Source: Sulfurimonas sp. (GTDB lineage Bacteria; Campylobacterota; Campylobacteria; Campylobacterales; Sulfurimonadaceae). From it: 6,111 bases of DNA. How positions within the stretch are numbered: position 1 is the first letter of the stretch; every line of letters starts with the position of its first letter. The stretch lies in the NCBI GenBank assembly GCA_021157485.1, contig JAGGWO010000146.1, positions 1-6,111 of the forward strand, written 5' to 3'. Positions 1 to 5,533 of this stretch are shown piece after piece. The notes under the pieces are model-generated. The model was not told the DNA's origin and made no database searches. It worked only from the letters and a program-made list of their open reading frames with translations. The position numbers and the translations under genes are program-made.

Positions 1-165
1 AGGTATTATATTATGGGATTGAATATGCTCTTGTAATGGAATATATCTGCCTATTCCATTATCCCATTTTATATACATTACAACTATAAATATGATATCT
101 ATTACAAAAATAAATATCATAGAATAGATTGGGATATTACTCTGCGAAAATTTGCACTTATTCAT
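1..165 (-). CDS. N-terminal part of an unidentified membrane-anchored protein (runs off the left edge)
   Basis: An open frame starts with ATG at 165 and stays open for 55 codons to the window edge, so the C-terminus is missing. After a short polar start (MNKCKFSQSNIPIYS), residues about 15-33 are almost entirely hydrophobic (Ile, Phe, Val, Met) and would form one transmembrane helix. The polar stretch that follows (KWDNGIGRYIPLQEH) would lie on the other side of the membrane. The start is 14 bases after the stop of the chemoreceptor gene, which suggests co-transcription. The ribosome binding site is weak: only a GA-rich AGAAGATAAA about 10 bases upstream. I cannot name the family. A sensor kinase, diguanylate cyclase or another receptor with a periplasmic domain would fit the layout, but that is inference. 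A nested palindrome lies inside this frame (13-67), which leaves some doubt that it is coding. Confidence 0.55.
   Translation of the reverse strand, partial: MNKCKFSQSNIPIYSMIFIFVIDIIFIVVMYIKWDNGIGRYIPLQEHIQSHNIIP
13..67. repeat. Nested inverted repeat inside the left-edge gene
   Basis: An inner perfect 10-bp inverted repeat, TAATGGAATA (34-43) and TATTCCATTA (52-61), surrounds an 8-base loop. An outer pair, ATGGGAT (13-19) and ATCCCAT (61-67), brackets it, sharing one base with the inner arm. Neither arm is followed by a T run, so it does not look like a Rho-independent terminator. It may be chance in AT-rich coding sequence, an RNA hairpin or a protein binding site. Confidence 0.45.
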
Positions 166-179
166 AATAATTTTATCTT

Positions 180-2168
180 CTAAGTTTTGAATGTATCAAG
201 TTCAGCATTTAAGTTCTCTGTTAAACTATTTAAATGTTCAGCAGCAGATGCTATCTCTTCAACACTTCTTGTATTTTTAGAAGATAGCTCATTTATATTT
301 TCAACTTTTGATACAACTTCATTAATACTTTCACCAGTAGTTATAAAGTCTTGAACAGTTTTATCACTAGCGGCTACTGCTGAGTTAACAATTTCTACTG
401 TATCTGTAATTTTAAGTTCAACATCCATTGCAATGTTTGCTAATGTTTGTACCTCTTTTGAATTGTTTTCCATCTGAGTACTTGCATCTACGATGGACTG
501 AACGATAACGTTGATTGTTGCATTTATCTCAGTCAAAGATCCTTGCGTTCTCTCTGCAAGTTTTCTCACTTCATCAGCAACAACAGCAAAACCACGTCCA
601 TGTTCACCTGCACGTGCCGCTTCAATAGCTGCGTTTAGGGCAAGTAAGTTAGTTTGATCGGCTATCTCTGATATTACTGAGAGTATAGATTTTACCTCTT
701 CTGCATCAGTTGAAAGTTCTGACATTCTTCCTGCTAACTCAACTTCCATCTCTACAGATTCTTGAACTTTTGAAGTAAGTCCGATGATGTCATTTCTAGC
801 TTCATCGAGTGTATCATTAGCTTTGATGATATCCTCTTTACTCTCTTTAGCATCAGATATTGCATCTTCTATGGTATATTTAATCTCTTTTGCACGCGCT
901 GACGCTTCACTGATAATAGTCATAGAGTGTTCAACATTTTGACCAACACTAAGAGCAGTTACTGAGAGTTCATGAGAGATAGATACATTTTCAGTACTAC
1001 TGTTTTTTGCATTGATTATTGTCTCTTTAACTGAGTGGATAAAATTATTCATCTCATCTGCAGTTTCACCAATCTCATCATTAGAGTTGATATGCAACTC
1101 TTTTGTAAGGTTACCTTTTGCAAGTTCGTTTGATACCTTGTTCATCTCTTTGAGTGCAATAAGAATATTTTTTGAAATAAGATAACCATTAAGTCCGGCA
1201 ATGAAGATTAGTAATATATTTATAATAAGCATCCACATAAGTGAAGCGAACTCTTTTTTATCGATATCTTGGATAGTTTGCATCAAATTTTCAGATAGCT
1301 TATCTTCAATGTTTTTAAGTAGATTAATCTTTTTTGTAATAGTACTAAACCAGTATGAACCTTGTATATTAGAAGCAGATACAGGCTCCGAGCCTAATAC
1401 AACTAAACGCATACGATTTACTTCTTCTACTGCGTTTCCAACAAGTACATTATTCATGTACTCTATAGAATCTTTTTTTGCAAGTACTTCAAATGATTTT
1501 AAAAAACTGTTTTGCTCAGATATAAGACTGTTTAACTTGATTTTATCAGCAGTGGTTGCGCTTGAGTTTGCAAATACACCAGCCCCAACAGCTCTCTCTA
1601 TACCGGCTCTCTCTTTAGAGTATAGAAAATTTACATAAGCGTTTAACATCTTTACAATCTCTTTTTGACTCGACTCATTCGCTAAAATAGCGATAGTATC
1701 TATAAAACTTCCATTTATATTCGTGTAGTAGGATATTGCATCTTTTTTTGAGATATTCAGGGCTTTAACATCACTTCTAATGTTGCCTATTTCACTTAGT
1801 TTCGTAAGAGCACTTTGCATTTTATCTGTAAATTGTTTTGGAAGTGAATCAATATCTATACTATTGATGCTATCTTGTAGCTCTTGTCGTTTAGTATCAG
1901 TAGAGTTCTTCTGATTTGCTAAAGTTTCTGAAAACTTAGTCCCATGTGAGCTTAAAAATCCTGCTGTTGCTCCACGTTCTTTTTGTGTTTCATGAACAAG
2001 AGCACTCATTTTTACCGAGAGCTCAAGAGCATCTTTTAAGACTCGACCTTCATTTACAACAGTGTATTTTTCATTTACGGAAAGAGTGATTTGTGTAAGT
2101 AGAGCTATTGTTGGAATGATGAAAATGATAAATAATTTACTTTTTATACTTAGTCTAATTTTGTTCAT
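180..2168 (-). CDS. Methyl-accepting chemotaxis protein with periplasmic NIT sensor domain
   Basis: An inner-membrane chemoreceptor that would signal through CheW/CheA to the flagellar motor. In 662 residues: a short cytoplasmic start, TM1 at about 12-30, a periplasmic region at 31-307, TM2 at about 309-331, HAMP at about 332-384, then a long coiled coil. The hairpin tip is the near-invariant MCP core ([19 protein letters not shown], with [18 protein letters not shown] after it, about 504-541). The periplasmic part matches the NIT family (nitrate/nitrite-sensing): [14 protein letters not shown] (59-72) and a second arginine-rich helix, [15 protein letters not shown] (185-199). Arginines 65, 187 and 192 are candidate anion ligands, by analogy with NIT proteins such as NasR. 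Nitrate or nitrite as ligand is therefore plausible but unproven. HAMP has alanine (338) where a conserved proline is usual. There is no C-terminal NWETF-type CheR-tethering pentapeptide. The ATG is supported by AAAGG 6 bases upstream. Confidence 0.95.
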   Translation of the reverse strand: MNKIRLSIKSKLFIIFIIPTIALLTQITLSVNEKYTVVNEGRVLKDALELSVKMSALVHETQKERGATAGFLSSHGTKFSETLANQKNSTDTKRQELQDSINSIDIDSLPKQFTDKMQSALTKLSEIGNIRSDVKALNISKKDAISYYTNINGSFIDTIAILANESSQKEIVKMLNAYVNFLYSKERAGIERAVGAGVFANSSATTADKIKLNSLISEQNSFLKSFEVLAKKDSIEYMNNVLVGNAVEEVNRMRLVVLGSEPVSASNIQGSYWFSTITKKINLLKNIEDKLSENLMQTIQDIDKKEFASLMWMLIINILLIFIAGLNGYLISKNILIALKEMNKVSNELAKGNLTKELHINSNDEIGETADEMNNFIHSVKETIINAKNSSTENVSISHELSVTALSVGQNVEHSMTIISEASARAKEIKYTIEDAISDAKESKEDIIKANDTLDEARNDIIGLTSKVQESVEMEVELAGRMSELSTDAEEVKSILSVISEIADQTNLLALNAAIEAARAGEHGRGFAVVADEVRKLAERTQGSLTEINATINVIVQSIVDASTQMENNSKEVQTLANIAMDVELKITDTVEIVNSAVAASDKTVQDFITTGESINEVVSKVENINELSSKNTRSVEEIASAAEHLNSLTENLNAELDTFKT

Positions 2169-2172
2169 GGTA

Positions 2173-2210
2173 AACCTTTATAATTTAACGTGTGTGAAAT
2201 TATAAAGGTT
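2173..2210 (-). promoter_or_regulatory. Perfect 14-bp inverted repeat spanning the -10 box and ribosome binding site of the chemoreceptor gene
   Basis: AACCTTTATAATTT (2173-2186) and its exact reverse complement (2197-2210) are separated by 10 bases. Read on the minus strand, the upstream arm contains TATAAT and the downstream arm contains the AAAGG ribosome binding site (2175-2179), which ends 6 bases before the ATG at 2168. In a transcript reading through from upstream, the arms would pair and hide the ribosome binding site. A transcript starting just after the TATAAT would lack the upstream arm. It could equally be an operator for a dimeric regulator. Confidence 0.7.
2199..2204 (-). promoter_or_regulatory. 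Probable -10 box of the chemoreceptor gene
   Basis: A perfect TATAAT reads on the minus strand 30 bases before the ATG at 2168, which predicts a start of transcription near 2192. A TTGACA exists upstream on the same strand, but 22 bases away, too far for a standard -35 partner. Housekeeping promoters in Campylobacterota typically rely on the -10 box without a conserved -35 box. Confidence 0.55.
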
Positions 2211-2213
2211 ATG

Positions 2214-2231
2214 AGTGTCACAAAAGTGTCA
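2214..2231. promoter_or_regulatory. Direct repeat AGTGTCA with 11-bp period upstream of the chemoreceptor promoter
   Basis: AGTGTCA occurs at 2214-2220 and again at 2225-2231, separated by CAAA, giving an 11-bp period, about one helical turn. This layout is typical of OmpR/PhoB-family response regulator sites. The stretch matches most positions of the enterobacterial Pho-box consensus (two TGTCA cores around an A-rich linker). It lies 9 bases upstream of the TATAAT, where an activator could stand in for a -35 box. The TGTCA cores are on the plus strand, opposite to the gene, and no rightward gene follows. Confidence 0.45.
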
Positions 2232-2252
2232 ATACCGTAAAATTAGGTATTG
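2230..2252. repeat. Small inverted repeat in the intergenic region after the lipoprotein gene
   Basis: CAATACC (2230-2236) and GGTATTG (2246-2252) are perfect 7-bp arms around a 9-base AT-rich loop. On the minus strand this hairpin would form 27 bases after the lipoprotein stop, but ACACTTTTG follows it rather than a clean T run. At best it is a weak terminator of the upstream operon. Confidence 0.35.
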
Positions 2253-2278
2253 TTTAAAATAAGTAGTATTAGCTGTTT

Positions 2279-2392
2279 CTACTTTACTTTGCCTGAACGA
2301 TATCCAGGATGTTGGTAGTCATTACGCTCACAAGCACTGAATATACTTGCGGCCCCTAAAGCCAAAATAGTTAGTAATATTAATGATTTCAT
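2279..2392 (-). CDS. Very small predicted lipoprotein coupled to ppk2
   Basis: A 37-residue frame, ATG at 2392 and TAG at 2279-2281. Residues 1-20 form a compact lipoprotein signal peptide: one Lys, then a hydrophobic core (LILLTILALGAA), then a lipobox-like IFSA before Cys21. If cleaved there, the mature lipopeptide is only CERNDYQHPGYRSGKVK (17 residues), polar and basic at its end. The -3 residue is Phe rather than the usual Leu, slightly off consensus. The ribosome binding site AAGGA (2398-2402) is 5 bases from the ATG and overlaps the TAA stop of ppk2, so translation is probably coupled. Gene density, ribosome binding site and a coherent signal peptide make it likely real despite its size. 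Function is unknown; it would be anchored in the inner or outer membrane. The family is not one I can name. Confidence 0.7.
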   Translation of the reverse strand: MKSLILLTILALGAASIFSACERNDYQHPGYRSGKVK

Positions 2393-2400
2393 ATTTTTCC

Positions 2401-3336
2401 TTATAATTGGTTTTTCTTCAAAGACATCTCTGTCTCCATAATTCTAATCTCATCATTTGCATATATTCTGATTTTATCATCAGCAATCAGTTTTTTAGAT
2501 TTTATCTTATTTGGATAATCAATATTATGTAAAATATGCTTGATGCAGTTAATACGAGCTTTTTTCTTGTTGTCAGAGCGAACAATAGTCCATGGAGCAT
2601 GTTCAGTATGAGAAGCTAAAAGCATTGAGTACTTAGCAATAGTATACTTATCCCAAAGACCTTGAGATTTTTCATCTACAGGTGAGAGTTTATACTGCTT
2701 GAGTGGATCAGTCTTGCGTTTGTTGAAACGGCTGTTTTGTTCCTTTTTTGAAACAGAGAAGTAGAACTTAAAGATTTTAATATCAGAATTAACAAGCATC
2801 TTTTCAAATTCAGGAACTTCATGTAAAAACTCTTTGTGTTCCTCTTGTGAACAAAATCCCATAACAGGCTCAACACCACCACGGTTATACCAGCTTCTGT
2901 CAAAAAGAACTATCTCTCCAGCAGATGGAAGGTGTTGTGAATAACGTTGAAAATACCACTGCGTTTTTTCAATATCACTTGGTTTATCAAGTGCTATAAC
3001 TCTTGCTCCACGTGGATTGAGGTGTTCAGTGATTCTTTTAATCGTACCACCTTTTCCAGCAGCATCACGACCTTCAAATATCATCAAAACTTTCTGACCT
3101 GTATCTTTGATGTGGTTTTGCATCTTAAGAAGTTCAATCTGGAGCTGTTTTAATTCACTTTCATACTGTAGCACTTCATCTTTAATCCATACAGCAACAC
3201 GTTTTGGAACACCTTTTTTATTTCTCTTTTCAACTTCTTTCTTTCTCTTTTTCTTTCTTCTATCTTCGTGTACTATATTAGCTAAAGTAGCACCATCTTT
3301 TAGTTCATCATCAATCATAACTCTTTTATCGCCCAA
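2401..3336 (-). CDS. ppk2: Polyphosphate kinase 2 (PPK2 family, class-I-like)
   Basis: A cytoplasmic enzyme that transfers phosphate between polyphosphate and nucleoside diphosphates (typically polyP + ADP or GDP to ATP or GTP for single-domain class I). In 311 residues: a very basic N-terminal segment (26-46, mostly Lys/Arg), a helix, then a P-loop kinase fold. Walker A is EGRDAAGKGG (88-97, Lys95). Walker B and the following arginine motif are VLFDRSWYNR (143-152, Asp146). The lid motif is KRKTDPLKQYKLSPVD (206-221). The GRDAAGKGG form, rather than GTDAAGKDG, points to class I instead of the AMP-using classes, but the substrate is an inference. Length is normal for a one-domain PPK2. The start is TTG at 3336, chosen because AGGAG lies 6 bases upstream; the next ATG, at 3318, is 24 bases from it. 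It sits 46 bases after the DUF255 gene and 8 bases before the lipoprotein gene. Confidence 0.95.
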   Translation of the reverse strand: MGDKRVMIDDELKDGATLANIVHEDRRKKKRKKEVEKRNKKGVPKRVAVWIKDEVLQYESELKQLQIELLKMQNHIKDTGQKVLMIFEGRDAAGKGGTIKRITEHLNPRGARVIALDKPSDIEKTQWYFQRYSQHLPSAGEIVLFDRSWYNRGGVEPVMGFCSQEEHKEFLHEVPEFEKMLVNSDIKIFKFYFSVSKKEQNSRFNKRKTDPLKQYKLSPVDEKSQGLWDKYTIAKYSMLLASHTEHAPWTIVRSDNKKKARINCIKHILHNIDYPNKIKSKKLIADDKIRIYANDEIRIMETEMSLKKNQL

Positions 3337-3342
3337 AATAAA

Positions 3343-3347
3343 CTCCT
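3343..3347 (-). promoter_or_regulatory. Strong ribosome binding site that fixes the TTG start of ppk2
   Basis: AGGAG on the minus strand ends 6 bases before TTG (3336-3334), ideal spacing. No ATG or GTG is in register at this distance. Confidence 0.75.
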
Positions 3348-3364
3348 AAATGTCATATGGCTCA

Positions 3365-3370
3365 ATTATA
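3365..3370 (-). promoter_or_regulatory. Possible internal -10 box for ppk2
   Basis: A perfect TATAAT on the minus strand lies in the 46-base gap between the DUF255 stop (3383) and the ppk2 start (3336), preceded by a T-rich stretch. It predicts a start near 3358 and a leader of about 22 bases containing the AGGAG. In such AT-rich spacers a TATAAT can arise by chance, so ppk2 may be read from here, from the upstream promoter, or both. Confidence 0.4.
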
Positions 3371-3382
3371 AATAAACTAATA

Positions 3383-5317
3383 TTAAAAAGAGTTTGTGAG
3401 AAGATTATTTACCTCATTTATATCTGAAGTATTTGCAAAACAACTTTTATCTCCACATATCATGAAACCTTCATCTTCACTGGCTTTCAAGCTTACATAT
3501 GGATAGTTTAAAGAGGCTAATTCAAATGAGTTGTTTTTTAGATTATCTATATTTGATTTAATAATACGCTCCCCTTTTAAATACCTAATAGCTTGCGTCA
3601 ACATATGTGGAAAGTAGATTGGCTTACGTCCAAGCTCATAGGAGTTATACTCCATTGTTTTAAAAGCAAAATGAGTGTACTTTTCATCTTCAAGAAGCGT
3701 TCCAAGTGAGATAAGAGCATCAATCATGATACTTATAGAACTTGTATAAGTGTTATCAGATGTTTCAGCTTTTGTTGTGAACTCTCCTACGCTAAAGTTC
3801 CATTGACCTTTGTCATAAAACTCTTCAAGTGCTTTATTTATAAATCTTTGTGCGTTTATTAGATAAAGTTCATCTCCCGTGTGCTTATATGCATTGATTA
3901 GAGCTTGTGATAGGAAAGCATAATCCTCCAAAAAAGCCTCTACTTTTGGAGTTTTATGTATTAGTGTCGTATGGTAAAGAGTTCCATCTAAGAACATAGT
4001 TTTTAGAAGTGAATCGAGACTATTTATGGCTCTTTCATTGTACTTAGAATCTATAGCTCCTAAAGTAAATAGTGCGTTTATCATCATGCTTGACCAAGAA
4101 GTTTGTACTTTTTTATCTATAAATGGGTACTCTCTTGCTTGTCTGAGTTTTTGCAGTACAGGTTTAACTTCTTTAAACCACTCAGCAACTATGCCATCTT
4201 CAAATCTTACAATACTTTTTCCCTCGAAGTTTCCATCATGAGTGATAGACATCGCTTCAAGAATACTCTCTATATTTTTATATCCATTCTCTTTTAAAAT
4301 GTTAAACACTTCTTCATAGGTATATACGAAGTAAGTCCCCTCTGCACCTTCACTATCAGCATCACTTGCACTGTAAAAAAGATTATCCTCACTCATAAAG
4401 TTATACCAAAAATCAGCAATCTCTTTGGCTGTTTGCAGATATGTTTCATCTTTATATGTTAAGTAAGCTTTTGTGTATAGCTCACAAAGTAGGGCGTTAT
4501 CATAAAGCATCTTTTCAAAGTGGGGTACTAACCACATATTGTCAGTTGAGTATCTACAAAAACCTCCATCCACTAAGTCATACATTCCACCTTTTTTCAT
4601 TGCATTTAAAGTGTCTCTTAGCATCGCTTTGGCAGACTTTTCATCATAAAGCCTATCTATCGTAAGTAGTGTATTAAGAGTTGAAGTGTGTGGAAATTTA
4701 GGGGCAACTGAAAAACCGCCATCTTTTGTTTCATAGTTGTTTTTGGCTTGAATCATAAAGTTTTTGTAAAATTCTTCTTTTAATACTGTTGCTTCTTTTG
4801 GATGTTCAACACTATTTAAAAAGCCTTCAATCTCATCTGCGTTTTCAAACAGTTTAGGATCCATCTCCTCAACTTTTGTAGCTATAAGGCGAGTAAGTTC
4901 TTTAAAGCCCATTCCTTCAATACTGCCTGCGTTTGATTCAGGTGGTATGTAAGTTCCGGCAAAAAATGGTTTGTTTTGAGGAGTACAAAAGATTGAAGTT
5001 GGCCAACCACCAGAACGACGATTTAAAAGCTGATGAACCTCTTGAAAGTGCTTATCTATGTCAGGTCTCTCTTCACGGTCAACTTTGATAGAAATAAAGC
5101 CTGCGTTTAAGATATCTGCACACTCTTGGTTCTCAAATACTGTCTCCTCCATAACATGACACCAGTGACAAGATGAGTAGCCTATAGAGATAAATATAGC
5201 TTTGTTTTCAGCTTGGGCTTTAGCAAACGCCTCATCACACCAAGGCCACCAATCAACTGGATTCTCTTTGTGTTGTTGTAGGTAAGGGGAGTCTTCTATT
5301 TCTAATCTGTTTGACAT
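3383..5317 (-). CDS. Thioredoxin-fold DUF255 protein (YyaL / SPATA20 family)
   Basis: A 644-residue protein with no signal peptide, so probably cytoplasmic. The N-terminal thioredoxin-like domain carries the family hallmarks: [18 protein letters not shown] (9-26), active-site [11 protein letters not shown] (47-57, Cys50 and Cys53), [10 protein letters not shown] (79-88) and GGWPTSIF (103-110) with a following FFAGTY. The rest is the alpha/alpha-barrel, sugar-epimerase-like part, with KFPH (207-210), [12 protein letters not shown] (264-275) and [12 protein letters not shown] (316-327), and a C-terminal cysteine pair (Cys621, Cys626). The length is slightly shorter than the roughly 690 of Bacillus YyaL. 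A thiol-redox role is inferred from the CxxC; the exact reaction of the family is not established to my knowledge. The ATG at 5317 is preferred because GAGG precedes it by 8 bases. An in-frame GTG at 5350 would add 11 residues unlike the family. First gene of the probable operon with ppk2. Confidence 0.93.
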   Translation of the reverse strand: MSNRLEIEDSPYLQQHKENPVDWWPWCDEAFAKAQAENKAIFISIGYSSCHWCHVMEETVFENQECADILNAGFISIKVDREERPDIDKHFQEVHQLLNRRSGGWPTSIFCTPQNKPFFAGTYIPPESNAGSIEGMGFKELTRLIATKVEEMDPKLFENADEIEGFLNSVEHPKEATVLKEEFYKNFMIQAKNNYETKDGGFSVAPKFPHTSTLNTLLTIDRLYDEKSAKAMLRDTLNAMKKGGMYDLVDGGFCRYSTDNMWLVPHFEKMLYDNALLCELYTKAYLTYKDETYLQTAKEIADFWYNFMSEDNLFYSASDADSEGAEGTYFVYTYEEVFNILKENGYKNIESILEAMSITHDGNFEGKSIVRFEDGIVAEWFKEVKPVLQKLRQAREYPFIDKKVQTSWSSMMINALFTLGAIDSKYNERAINSLDSLLKTMFLDGTLYHTTLIHKTPKVEAFLEDYAFLSQALINAYKHTGDELYLINAQRFINKALEEFYDKGQWNFSVGEFTTKAETSDNTYTSSISIMIDALISLGTLLEDEKYTHFAFKTMEYNSYELGRKPIYFPHMLTQAIRYLKGERIIKSNIDNLKNNSFELASLNYPYVSLKASEDEGFMICGDKSCFANTSDINEVNNLLTNSF

Positions 5318-5332
5318 ATTTATAACCTCGTT

Positions 5333-5372
5333 ATTCCCAACTAGCACCACAAGAGCATAAGAAATTGGGAAT
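5333..5372. repeat. Inverted repeat in the leader region of the DUF255 gene
   Basis: ATTCCCAA (5333-5340) and TTGGGAAT (5365-5372) are perfect 8-bp arms 24 bases apart, just upstream of the ribosome binding site at about 5326-5329. The spacer holds a weak minus-strand -10-like TATGCT (5354-5359). The arms could be operator half-sites around the promoter or a leader hairpin. Either role is uncertain. Confidence 0.35.
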
Positions 5373-5486
5373 CTTATTTATTAGTTGTAGAGTAGGGAAA
5401 TATTGCTAATGAAAGGCTTAAAAATAAAAGTAGATTTTAAAGACTTTTTAGTTTTAAATTTTATTTCTATACCTAAGTGGATAGGA

Positions 5487-5492
5487 TATAAT
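5487..5492 (+). promoter_or_regulatory. Probable -10 box of the flavoprotein gene
   Basis: A perfect TATAAT stands 41 bases before the ATG at 5534 and predicts transcription from about 5499. Upstream there is T-rich sequence (5448-5470) and no good -35 box, as usual for Campylobacterota. Confidence 0.55.
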
Positions 5493-5493
5493 C

Positions 5494-5520
5494 ACAATAA
5501 TTAATAAGTTATATTATTGT
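5494..5520 (+). promoter_or_regulatory. Inverted repeat ACAATAAT / ATTATTGT at the predicted transcription start
   Basis: Perfect 8-bp arms (5494-5501 and 5513-5520) are separated by 11 bases. They lie directly after the TATAAT and end 2 bases before the AAGGA ribosome binding site. The position suits a repressor operator that blocks initiation. A leader hairpin is less likely to be stable, because the arms are almost all A/T. Confidence 0.45.
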
Positions 5521-5533
5521 AAAAGGAAGATGG

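Noticed and set aside
1201..1638. Plus-strand open frame of 145 codons inside the chemoreceptor gene
   Set aside because: It is fully antisense to a strongly conserved MCP gene, has no ribosome binding site, and its composition mirrors the receptor's codons. The same applies to the shorter antisense or shifted frames inside ppk2 (2676-2903, 2947-3153, 3107-3349), the DUF255 gene (4026-4241, 4103-4297, 4441-4665) and the flavoprotein (5900-6109).
2214..2243. Rightward Pho-regulated promoter (TGTCA repeats followed by TAAAAT at 2238-2243)
   Set aside because: The spacing to a -10 box would be acceptable, but no plus-strand gene follows; transcription would only run antisense into the lipoprotein and ppk2 genes.
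2230..2252. Rho-independent terminator after the lipoprotein gene
   Set aside because: The stem is short and AT-rich, and the expected T run is missing on the minus strand. I list it only as an inverted repeat.
5318..5350. Upstream GTG start at 5350 for the DUF255 protein
   Set aside because: The 11 added residues ([14 protein letters not shown]) do not resemble the family N-terminus, and the GAGG ribosome binding site fits the ATG at 5317.
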